From Anaerolineae bacterium (GTDB lineage: Bacteria; Chloroflexota; Anaerolineae; CG2-30-64-16), in contig JALOOE010000545.1 of assembly GCA_025454565.1 (NCBI GenBank), positions 1-5,889 of the forward strand: a DNA stretch of 5,889 nt, written 5' to 3'. Position 1 is the first letter of the stretch. Each line of letters opens with the position of its first letter. Below are positions 1-5,889 of this stretch, piece by piece. Below the pieces are notes generated by a model. The model was given only the letters and a program-made list of their open reading frames with translations. It searched no databases and had not been told where the DNA came from. The translations under genes were made by a program, and so were the position numbers.

Positions 1-272
1 TTGTTCCAGTAGAACGATTGGCCCATCTCTCCGCGTACGAAGTTGCTTATCCATTTCCAGTACTGGACATATACTGGCTGGTCGAGGCCGTACTGCGCCT
101 CGAGTGCCTTGACCTGCTCATCGCCGATCATGTCACCCTGGGCGCGCAGGTTGCTGACGTAGGTCGTCAGGTAATCACCTGGCGGCAGTTGAATGATGGC
201 GAATGATATGATCGAGATGCCGATCAGTATCGGGATGCTTTGCAGGATGCGCTTGAAGAGGTACGTTCGCAT
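1..272 (-). CDS. Opp/Dpp-type ABC transporter permease, N-terminal part (runs off window)
   Basis: This is an inner-membrane permease subunit of a peptide/oligosaccharide-type ABC importer (DppB/OppB/AppB group). Ninety complete codons are visible and the gene continues past position 1. The protein opens with a short basic stretch (MRTYLFKR) and one hydrophobic helix at about residues 9-29. Next comes the family-typical PPGDYL at 30-35, then a periplasmic segment with YGLDQPVYVQYWKW and a GEMGQSFYW stretch at the cut end. This layout (TM1, P-x-GD, then LGLDxPxxVQY) is characteristic of the first permease of such systems; it is known family pattern plus direct reading. The start is the ATG at 272, with a modest purine-rich AAGGGCG upstream. 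It follows the propeller gene by 161 bp on the same strand and probably serves the solute-binding protein encoded upstream. A second permease and ATPases would be expected beyond the window. The substrate cannot be deduced from this fragment. Confidence 0.93.
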   Translation of the reverse strand, partial: MRTYLFKRILQSIPILIGISIISFAIIQLPPGDYLTTYVSNLRAQGDMIGDEQVKALEAQYGLDQPVYVQYWKWISNFVRGEMGQSFYWN

Positions 273-433
273 GTGGACGCCCTTGTATGCGGGACCCGAC
301 TTGGGGGCCGATCATCACCTGCCGACCGCTGACCTCCGATGGCGACGGACCGACAGGTCGGTCCCTGAAGCACAACTGAGAGCAGCAGCCGGCAAGCGTG
401 CACCTTCTCAATCGATGATGTAAGGTCTTCCGG
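273..433 (-). other. Intergenic spacer between propeller gene and permease gene
   Basis: This 161-bp gap is the longest in the gene set. No convincing -35/-10 pair and no intrinsic terminator (no T-run after a stem) could be read on the minus strand. The permease is therefore assumed to be transcribed from upstream. Its one clear structural element is the perfect inverted repeat at 347-364. Confidence 0.5.
347..364. repeat. Perfect 8-bp inverted repeat upstream of the permease gene
   Basis: GGACCGAC and GTCGGTCC flank a 2-bp centre (AG on the + strand). As RNA this would form a 7-bp GC-rich hairpin with a 4-nt loop. There is no run of T after it in the direction of transcription, so it does not look like an intrinsic terminator. 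It could be an RNA processing or stability stem, or a palindromic protein-binding site. The symmetry is seen directly; any role is inferred. Confidence 0.55.
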
Positions 434-1609
434 TTACTTCACCGAATCCACGATCTCGCCGATTTCTAGCAGATAGATCTGCCGTCCATTGGCGCCGTGA
501 TTGGAATCAACGGTGACGAATCGGCCATCCGGGCTGAAGCGTGGGTGCAGATCGCAGCGCCATTCGCCCACGTATTCGGTCCCGGTGTAGAGGTCCGCCA
601 GCGGGATGCGTTCGTCTGTGGCGATATGGTACAAGTACAGATGTTGCAGTCGCTGCGGGTCCGGATAGGTGTCGTTCAGGATCCACTCGTTGCCGGGCAA
701 GTAGGTGCAATGGCCGTTTTCGGTCATCACGCTCAGGCCGATTGCCTCAGGCTGTTCGCTGCCATCATCGGTGTAGAGATAGAAGGCATCGCCATGAGAC
801 GGATGCCACGACCAGCCCAGGATGTGCTCGGGGTCGCGCCAGATGAAGTGCGACATCTTGCCGTACCCATCGACGATGCGGATGTCGGAGCCGTCGGACC
901 GGGCCGTGAACATGCGCGTGGGCAGCCCTACCGTGCCGGGGCCGCGCCACCGGTTGAGGAACTCGAAGCGGTCGTTCGTCGGCCCCCAAAGCAGATGGTT
1001 GAACCAATGTTTCATCACCGTGATATCGCCGAGCCGCGATGAGATGGCGGCCATCTGCGCGAAGGAGATGATGAGCTTACTGACGCCGGTCGTCAGGTCG
1101 ATGTGCCAGATGCCGGTTTGCTCCGGGGCAAGATGGTCGCGATACGGATCGGGGATGCCGGTGTAACCATAGCCCGGCCGGCAGTCGTTGATGCGCCGGA
1201 AGTCGGGCGCCACCGCCTGTTTGCCATCCGGGCTGATCGTGTAGATCGGCGCCGGGAGAGTGCGCTTGCGTCCGGTGTGAATGTCGAGGATGTGGCAGAC
1301 GAAGACATCGTCAACACGGTCATTCCAGATGACTTCGCTGCGGGAGCCGGGTAGCCACTGCAACATGCAGCCCTGCTGCCAGCACCAGGCGCGGCTCTCG
1401 CCCAATTCTGTCCAGCGGTCGCCATCACGCAGATCGATCATCCCGACCTTGATCACGTCGTCGGGCCGGGGCGAGCGATGCTCGAAATCCACTTCCATGC
1501 CCAGGACATAGCGTCCCGAAGGGTCGAACTGGAGCTTGTCGTAGTAGCCGAACCAGTGATGCTTTGGGCCCGCAGTGATGGCCCGAATGGGAGGTTGTTT
1601 GTGAGACAT
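434..1609 (-). CDS. Cytoplasmic beta-propeller protein resembling oligogalacturonate lyase (PL22-like)
   Basis: A 391-residue protein with no signal peptide or membrane segment, so probably cytoplasmic. It carries several propeller-blade motifs of the PD40/TolB type: FDPSGRYVLGMEV at 28-40, ISPDGKQAV at 125-133 and FSPDGRFVTVDS at 358-369. The length and several histidine positions recall oligogalacturonate lyases (PL22, about 390 residues, seven blades, Mn-binding histidines). These are HWFNH at 201-205, SHFIW at 253-257, GHCTYLPG at 299-306 and LHPRFSPDG at 354-362. The usual HPHP motif is reduced to LHPR, so the catalytic metal site is uncertain. If the resemblance holds, it would cleave an imported uronate-containing oligosaccharide by beta-elimination; this is inference. 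It lies between the solute-binding protein and permease genes, which supports a role in handling the imported compound. Start: ATG at 1609, with a weak GGGAAG six bases upstream. The alternative is a non-enzymatic WD40-like propeller. Confidence 0.75.
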   Translation of the reverse strand: MSHKQPPIRAITAGPKHHWFGYYDKLQFDPSGRYVLGMEVDFEHRSPRPDDVIKVGMIDLRDGDRWTELGESRAWCWQQGCMLQWLPGSRSEVIWNDRVDDVFVCHILDIHTGRKRTLPAPIYTISPDGKQAVAPDFRRINDCRPGYGYTGIPDPYRDHLAPEQTGIWHIDLTTGVSKLIISFAQMAAISSRLGDITVMKHWFNHLLWGPTNDRFEFLNRWRGPGTVGLPTRMFTARSDGSDIRIVDGYGKMSHFIWRDPEHILGWSWHPSHGDAFYLYTDDGSEQPEAIGLSVMTENGHCTYLPGNEWILNDTYPDPQRLQHLYLYHIATDERIPLADLYTGTEYVGEWRCDLHPRFSPDGRFVTVDSNHGANGRQIYLLEIGEIVDSVK

Positions 1610-1625
1610 ACGTTTCTTCCCGCAT

Positions 1626-1745
1626 CCCTCGCCCTATCGGGGAGAGGGCGTGCGAGCGAAGCTTGCCAGGGTGAGGGCATCATCTGGACCACCCTCACCC
1701 CGTGCGAGCAAAGCTCGCCTCCCTCTCCGTGAAGGGGAGAGGGAG
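1626..1745. repeat. REPIN-like element: two inverted palindromic repeats
   Basis: Two similar units of about 52-54 bp (1626-1677 and 1692-1745) face each other across a 14-bp spacer. Each unit has two hairpins. The outer one uses CCCTC...GAGGG: 1626-1648 with one internal mismatch, and 1719-1728 paired with 1736-1745 as a perfect 10-bp stem. The inner one is GCGAGC-GAA-GCTTGC at 1652-1666 and GCGAGC-AAA-GCTCGC at 1704-1718. Both units end, towards the centre, in GGGTGAGGG or its complement. The inner stem differs between copies yet still pairs (G-T in one, G-C in the other). The element fills most of the gap between the solute-binding protein stop and the propeller start. No RAYT transposase gene is in the window. 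On the transcript it would form stable stems right after the binding-protein stop codon. Confidence 0.85.
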
Positions 1746-1759
1746 TTGCCGGCGTTCGT

Positions 1760-3833
1760 TTACGCCTTCTTGAAGAAGAACTGCTCCGGGTTCACCGGGA
1801 CAGCGCGGATTGTGCCGTAGCCCCAGACGCCCTTCTCCGGCACGTTGGTGATCTCCGGCTTCATCACCACTGCTTGCGGCACGCCCACCGTGCCGAAGCA
1901 CGGCATGTTCTCATAGAAGCGGTCGAACAGCCCGCGCATGATTTGGATCCGTTCCTTCTCATCCAGGGTTGAATGGAACTTGGTCCAGTCATCATACTGC
2001 GCCTGGACCCAGGCCGGCGGCTGTTCTTCCACATCGGGGAATTGGCCCTTCTGAAGCACCCAGGCTTCCCAGGCCCGCCCCCAACCCAGCGCATTGCCCT
2101 CAGTATCGCCGCGCATGATCTTGGGCGCCAGCGGCCTGCCAGAAAGTCATCGGCAGTTCATTGGCGACATGACGCTGGTTGAGCAGGGTTCGGTTCAGCG
2201 GCTTGATGGTGAACTCGATGCCGATTGCTTTGAAGTATTGGATGCACAACTCCAACGTAGGCGCAATATCGCCCTGCTCCGGGTCGTACTCAGCGCTGAT
2301 GCTGATGCGCTTGCCCGACGGGAACAGGCGGAAGCCTTGCGCATCTTTCTTGCTGTAGCCTGCCTTGTCAATGAGCTCGTTCGCCTTCTTGGGATCGTAA
2401 TCGATGTACCACGCCTCGTCGCCCTTCTTGTAGTAGATTGAGTTCGGCCACAGCGAGGTTTGCCGGGGCATGCCCAGGCCGAAGTGGACGACATCGTTGA
2501 TCTCTTTGCGGTTGATCGACTGCGATAGCGCGACGCGGACATCTTTCTGGCCGAAGAAGTCCCGCAACTCCTTGTCCTTCGCTGTCAAGTTGGGGTAGAT
2601 CAGGACGGCCGAGGTCAACGTGGAATCCCACAGGTAGATCTTGATCTTCTTATCGGTCTGAGCCTTCTTATACAGCTCCATATTCTTCAGGTAGGTGCTG
2701 TGGCCCGAGAAGTCCAGATCACCGGAGAGCAGTCGCGTGGTGAGCAGTTCTTTATCCGCGATGATGTTGACGATCACCTTGTCGATGTACGGGAGCTGAT
2801 TGCCGGCGGTGTCCACCTTCCAGTAGTAGGGATTCCGCTCGTACATGTGATAGGCCGGATCATCTCCGGTGCGAATGAAGGCCGTCATGCCCGGCAACCC
2901 GACTGCCGCCGGGATCGTGGAGCCGACCAGCATCTTCGCGCCGAAGAGTTGCGTCCATTTCTCGAACTTGGCGTCCTTGACCATCTTGTCCAGCGCGGCC
3001 GCGTCGGCGTACTTCGGATGGAACTGCTTGCCGTAGTGTTTGGGCGTATACATGCCGCTGTGCTGAGCGCCGCTGTAGAAGCCCTGGTGCAAGATGATCG
3101 TCGGATAGGGCACGGCGAATTTCAACTTCAGGGTATAGTCGTCAACCGCCGACATCTCCATAGGAATGCGGTCCTTGCCGACGCGCCAGGCCGCGCCAGG
3201 GCCAGCGGGGCTCAGCTCCTTGTTGAGCTGGACATCCTCCCAGTTGAAGAGGCAGTCTTGCGTGGTCATCGGCGTACCATCGGACCACTTCAGCCCTTTG
3301 CGCAGGGAGAGGGTTTGCTCGGTGGCGTCCTTGTTGAACTCCCACTTCTCGAACAGACCGCCGGTGATGCTGTTGAAGTCCGGCGCGATGCGGAGAACCA
3401 GCTCGGTGCCGATTGCCGCCTGTCCATCGCCGAAGAGCGCGTTGGCATTGCCGATAGCGATGCGCATCGTGCCGCCGTACTGCCCCACCTCTTTGATCGG
3501 CTTGATGGTCTGGGGGGTCGGTGGCAATCGCTTCTCAACCGTCGGCAGTTTGCCGGCCTTGACCAGTTCAGCCAGCATCGGCGCTTCCTTAAACTGTGCG
3601 GCGGCCGCCGGCGCCGTCGTGGCGGCCGGCGCTTTGGCTGCAGCCGGTGCGGCGGTGGGCGCCGCTGCGGCCGGCGCTTTGGTCGGCTCGGCTGCTTTCG
3701 GAGGCGGCGCGGCGGTGGGGGCTGCGGGCGCCGGGGTTGGCTGTGCAGCGCATGCGGATGCTGTGGCCGCCGCGACGGCCATCGCTCCTGCCTTCAGAAA
3801 CGTTCGGCGATCCATGTGTTTCGGTGTAGACAT
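1760..3833 (-). pseudogene. Family-5 solute-binding protein of an Opp/Dpp-type ABC importer, frameshifted
   Basis: Extracytoplasmic binding protein (SBP_bac_5) that delivers substrate to the permease. The start at 3833 (MSTPKHMDRRTFLK) is chosen because a perfect AAGGAGG sits seven bases upstream; an in-frame ATG at 3902 lacks this. Residues 9-14 (RRTFLK) are a Tat motif. A weak lipobox ASAC ends at Cys28, followed by an Ala/Pro/Lys-rich linker to about residue 80. The domain has the family signature LRKGLKWSDGTP near residue 180. The reading frame breaks between about 2149 and 2103. Frame one ends NELPMTFWQAAGAQDHARRY then stop at 2100; the continuation (RGDTEGNALGWGRAWEAW... to NPEQFFFKKA) is in the +1 frame. 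Joined, the product would be about 690 residues. A one-base gain in the CCC at 2125-2123 would explain it, as would a small deletion. Mutation versus sequence error cannot be decided here. The substrate is unknown; oligosaccharides are as possible as peptides. Confidence 0.92.
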
Positions 3834-3840
3834 CGAAGCT

Positions 3841-3847
3841 CCTCCTT
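3841..3847 (-). promoter_or_regulatory. Strong ribosome binding site of the solute-binding protein gene
   Basis: AAGGAGG lies seven bases before the ATG at 3833 and is extended to AAGGAGGAGCT. It is much better than the other ribosome sites in the set, as expected for a binding protein needed in excess over its permease. It also fixes the start at 3833 rather than 3902. Confidence 0.85.
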
Positions 3848-3898
3848 GAAGCTCCCTGGAACTGGGACAATCGTTGACCGAGTGTTTGGCGAACTCCA

Positions 3899-4459
3899 TC
3901 AATCGGCTTGGACGCCTCCTTTCGATGATTCATCGGCGGCAGATAGCCATCCTTGAAGCGCGAAAGGCGCCGTGCCGACGGTGAGCATCGTCCACTCGAA
4001 CATCCCCTGCCAGTATGCGTAATGCGCTTCGCTGGACCCTTGCAGCACCACAGCATACTGATAGCGGTCGCTGAAAAAGATCCTGCCCCGGCGCCGGCAG
4101 CGTTGGCCACCGGACAGGAAGGTGCAATGCCACTCCAGCCCCCAACGACCCTCTTGACGCAGCTCGGCCAGCGATTCGATCACACATCCATCGAGCTTAC
4201 TAAGGCCCTCACGCACTCCTTCCAGGATGGCAGGCCGCTCCTTGGCCGCCAGCGGCGCGCCCAGATCTTGGACGGCAATCGCGATGTGCGAGTCGGGATC
4301 GCCCGGATCGGGCGTCAGGGTGAGAGCGGGCAGCGCCGTCGGCGCGGCATAAAGCTGCCACTCCGAGGCGTACCAGAACGATAGCAGGCCGCTCGGATGG
4401 TTGTAGATCGAGACGCTGGTGAAGGCGGGGCGTTCGGGAGAAGCCGAGTCGGTGGTCAT
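3899..4459 (-). CDS. Small protein with PsbP/Mog1-like fold features, function unknown
   Basis: A 186-residue protein, probably cytoplasmic, as there is no signal peptide or membrane helix. I do not recognise a named gene. The start YNHPSGLLSFWYASEWQL (19-36), the mid-region HIAIAVQDLG (58-67), a helix of about 76-90 and the late strands RRGRIFFSDRYQYAVVLQGS (124-142) resemble the alternating strand/helix pattern of the PsbP/Mog1/DUF1795-type alpha-beta sandwich. This is fold-level similarity judged by eye. The start is the ATG at 4459, which overlaps the lacI-like stop as ATGA, with GGAGGG four bases upstream inside the end of lacI. The overlap suggests translational coupling. A longer in-frame start at 4534 would lie within lacI and is less likely. 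It precedes the solute-binding protein gene by 65 bp. A role in the operon (sensing, or handling of the imported compound) is only guessed from position. Confidence 0.8.
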   Translation of the reverse strand: MTTDSASPERPAFTSVSIYNHPSGLLSFWYASEWQLYAAPTALPALTLTPDPGDPDSHIAIAVQDLGAPLAAKERPAILEGVREGLSKLDGCVIESLAELRQEGRWGLEWHCTFLSGGQRCRRRGRIFFSDRYQYAVVLQGSSEAHYAYWQGMFEWTMLTVGTAPFALQGWLSAADESSKGGVQAD

Positions 4460-5438
4460 GACGCCCTCCGCGCCGGCCCTGTCGATTGCCTGACGACCAA
4501 CTCGGACTTGAAGTGTAGTTGGCGCAGGGTCCACGACGCGTCGTCTGGCTGGCGTAGCCGATCAATCAGTATCTGGGCGCCCGCCTGCCCGATCTCGTAG
4601 GCCGGTTGGGTCATGGATGTCAACGGCGGGGTCAGATGACGCGCGAAGTCGAGATCATCATAGCCCACGACCGAAACATCTGCGGGGACCCCGTAACCCA
4701 GGTCGTGAAGAGCTCGCAGAACGGCCACCGCCTGCAAATCGTTGTAGGTGAAGATCGCGGTGGGGGGCCGGTTCACGCCCTTCATAAGGTACTCGATCTG
4801 AGGGAAAACCGAGTCAATACTGCTGTCTTGCGTCGTGACCAGCGCAGGATCATACGCAATATGATGTTCTTCAAGACCCTGTCGGTAACCTATCAGGCGT
4901 TCCCGCACCGGGAAGCGATGCATCGAGCCGGCGAGATAGGCGATGCGCTGATGTCCAAGCTGGCATAGATAGGCAATGACCTTTCGTAAGCCATCCCGCA
5001 GATCACCGAGTGCGTAGTCCGTGTCGAGGTCATCCAGTTTTCGGTTGACCAATACGAACTCTGCACCGAAGTCACCAATACCCCGATCACGCGCTCTGCG
5101 CGCAACTGTTCATATGCTTGAAGTTCGCGCTGTGGTTCTTCGTCCGTATTGTATACGATGATGCTATAGCAGTTGGCGGCGACAGTGTCCAGGATGCCGC
5201 TGACTAAGGTGTTCAAGAAAGGGGCGCTGGTGCTGGCAATGATGAGGCCTAGCGTGCGGCTGCGGCCGCCTCCCAACACCCGAGCGTGGATGTTGGCGGT
5301 GTAGTTGAGTTCTCCTGCCGCGGCAAGGACGCGCTGGCGCACCTCCTTGTTTACATCGGGCTTATTGTTCAGCGCTCGAGACGCGGTGCTTATGGAGACG
5401 CCGGCGCGTTGGGCGACATCGCGAATGCTGGCGGTCAT
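4456..5438 (-). pseudogene. LacI/GalR-family transcriptional regulator, frame broken mid-gene
   Basis: DNA-binding regulator, probably a sugar-responsive repressor of this operon. The first frame gives the LacI helix-turn-helix (SIRDVAQRAGVSISTASRAL, residues 4-23), the hinge region near 48-58 (NIHARVLGGG) and the start of the ligand-binding core (TLGLIIAS... to RVIGVLV at 116-122). The rest is in another frame from about 5073: VLVNRKLDDLDTDY, LGHQRIAYLAG, TAIFTYNDLQAVAVL and VSVVGYDDLDFA, all typical of the LacI core. The sum of both parts (about 327 residues) is slightly shorter than usual. Only about five residues separate GVLV from FVLVNR, where the family normally has about 15-17, so a deletion of roughly 31-37 bp (1 mod 3) fits better than a single-base loss. 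As sequenced, the product ends at 4893 after about 181 residues, with an intact DNA-binding domain but no full core. Start: ATG at 5438, with GGAGT upstream. The stop overlaps the next gene by ATGA. Confidence 0.9.
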
Positions 5439-5461
5439 GGGGACTCCATTGCCAACCCAAG

Positions 5462-5478
5462 TACAGCACCATGCTGTA
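5462..5478. promoter_or_regulatory. Perfect 7-bp inverted repeat in the lacI leader
   Basis: TACAGCA and TGCTGTA flank a 3-bp centre (CCA on the + strand). The repeat lies just downstream of the likely operator, sharing its last bases (5475-5478), and 23 bp before the lacI start codon. It could be a hairpin in the 5' leader RNA or a second protein site. The symmetry is exact; the role is inferred. Confidence 0.5.
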
Positions 5479-5500
5479 AACGGTACCGGTAACGCTTTCA
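5475..5500. promoter_or_regulatory. Likely LacI-family operator overlapping the transcription start
   Basis: A 26-bp near-palindrome centred on CpG, as is usual for LacI/GalR sites. The + strand left half TGTAAACGGTACC and the complement of the right half, TGAAAGCGTTACC, agree at 10 of 13 positions. The core is AAACGGTACCGGTAACGCTT at 5478-5497. It begins three bases after the -10 box, so bound repressor would block transcription. Autoregulation by the adjacent LacI-like protein is the simplest reading. Confidence 0.78.
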
Positions 5501-5502
5501 GA

Positions 5503-5531
5503 AGCATATCACGGCGGCGAACGGATGTCAA
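5503..5531 (-). promoter_or_regulatory. Sigma-70-type promoter of the lacI-led operon
   Basis: On the minus strand, a consensus -35 TTGACA (5531-5526) is followed by a 17-bp spacer and a -10 TATGCT (5508-5503), which is preceded by TGA to make an extended -10. The expected start of transcription is near 5496, inside the operator. The 52 bp between here and the end of the M20 gene show no clear intrinsic terminator. Confidence 0.8.
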
Positions 5532-5581
5532 GCCCCCAAATGTACAGATTTTGCGTCTGAAACTTCACCGGAATGCATCTT

Positions 5582-5889
5582 TCATCCCACCAACTCCAGC
5601 GCCAGTGCAACCAATAGTTTCGTGCGGAAAAGCAGCGTCGCTATCTCACATGACTCGTTTGCGCCGTGCACGCCGGCGGGGTGATTCAGATCGGCGGCGG
5701 GATGGCCGGGGCTGAAGCCGTAGGTCACGATGCCGAGCGGACGCACCAGGCGCGAGTCGGTGAAGCCGGTCGTCAGGCTGGGCAGCCACTTGAGATCGTC
5801 GCGGCCGGCGGCGAGGGCGGTCGCGCGCTGTATCGCAGCCGTCAGCGGCGTGTCGTAGGGGGACGCGTTGGGCACAGCGGTGTAGATCA
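5582..5889 (-). CDS. M20-family metallopeptidase/deacylase, C-terminal part (runs off window)
   Basis: C-terminal 101 residues of an ArgE/DapE/CPG2-type zinc hydrolase, which removes an amino acid or acyl group from small peptides or acylated amino acids. The gene enters from beyond 5889 and stops with TGA at 5582. Seen in the sequence: NASPYDTPLTAAIQ near the start; LTTGFTDSRLVRPLGIVTYG, typical of the region that returns to the catalytic domain; and GVHGANE, in which the His is the conserved C-terminal zinc ligand of the family. The protein then ends in the usual helix (LLFRTKLLVALALELVG). A GTG at 5875 is internal and not a start. It is on the same strand as lacI but separated by 143 bp containing a promoter, so it is probably a separate unit. 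The exact substrate cannot be told from this part. Confidence 0.9.
   Translation of the reverse strand, partial: IYTAVPNASPYDTPLTAAIQRATALAAGRDDLKWLPSLTTGFTDSRLVRPLGIVTYGFSPGHPAADLNHPAGVHGANESCEIATLLFRTKLLVALALELVG

Noticed and set aside
1626..1745. Intrinsic terminator after the binding-protein gene
   Set aside because: The stems are strong but neither is followed by a T-run on the minus strand, and the same-strand genes downstream fit the same pathway. A REP-type element explains the structure better.
1760..2116. Separate 118-residue gene
   Set aside because: Its sequence is the C-terminal end of SBP_bac_5 proteins, and its first Met lies in the middle of the frameshift region, so it is the tail of the broken binding-protein gene.
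3166..3849. Second + strand open frame with a long Ala/Gly run
   Set aside because: The Ala-rich run is the complement of the low-complexity linker of the binding protein. No ribosome site or family motif was seen.
2700..3956. 418-codon open frame on the + strand
   Set aside because: It lies antisense to the solute-binding protein gene, which has a clear signal peptide, family motifs and a strong ribosome site. The + strand product is rich in Arg/Gly/Cys in the complement of the Ala/Pro linker and shows no domain; it is a by-product of high GC.
4456..5052. Separate regulator gene beginning at TTG 5052
   Set aside because: It begins in the middle of a LacI core beta strand and lacks any DNA-binding domain; it is the second half of the broken lacI-like gene.
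5365..5472. Short leader frame from ATG 5472 overlapping the lacI start in another frame
   Set aside because: It has no ribosome site, its composition follows the shadow of the lacI coding sequence, and its first ATG is within the loop of the inverted repeat.
5532..5581. Terminator for the M20 gene
   Set aside because: Only weak 4-bp arms were found and no stem followed by a T-run; not supported.
1..5889. CRISPR arrays, tRNA or rRNA genes, insertion sequences
   Set aside because: No evenly spaced direct repeats, no cloverleaf or rRNA-like segments and no transposase-like frame were seen on either strand.

Overview
The window looks like a piece of a GC-rich bacterial chromosome. Chloroflexota is the most likely source. 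The reasons are the Tat-type signal with a weak lipobox followed by a long Ala/Pro/Lys linker on the substrate-binding protein, the style of the peptide-type (Opp/Dpp) ABC transporter, and a CCCTCTCC/CCCTCACC-type palindromic repeat. The taxonomic call is an inference from style, not from a marker gene. All recognisable genes lie on the minus strand, so the window is best read from its right end to its left end.

Right end (5889 to 5582): the C-terminus of an M20-family metallopeptidase. Then comes a 143-bp control region (5439-5581) with a strong-looking promoter (TTGACA, 17-bp spacer, extended -10 TGATATGCT). A 26-bp LacI-type near-palindromic operator overlaps the expected transcription start, and a perfect 7-bp inverted repeat follows in the leader. 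Downstream is a co-directional set of genes: a LacI-family regulator (5438-4456); a small PsbP/Mog1-fold-like protein joined to it by an ATGA overlap (4459-3899); a Tat-exported family-5 solute-binding protein (3833-1760); a cytoplasmic beta-propeller resembling oligogalacturonate lyases (PL22) (1609-434); and the N-terminus of a DppB/OppB-type permease (272 to 1, running off the window).

Two genes are broken as sequenced. The lacI-like gene loses frame at about 5073-5060 and appears to lack roughly ten residues between two core beta strands. The solute-binding protein gene shifts frame at about 2149-2103. Both read cleanly in another frame on each side of the lesion, so these are either recent mutations or sequence/assembly errors.

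Together the set looks like a repressor-controlled oligomer uptake operon: a regulator, a binding protein, a permease, and a cytoplasmic propeller enzyme that may cleave the imported compound. A 120-bp REPIN-like pair of inverted palindromes sits just after the binding-protein gene, in the place where E. coli malE carries its mRNA-stabilising REP elements. The substrate is unknown. An acidic (uronate-containing) oligosaccharide is a hypothesis that rests only on the PL22 resemblance and the LacI-type regulator.
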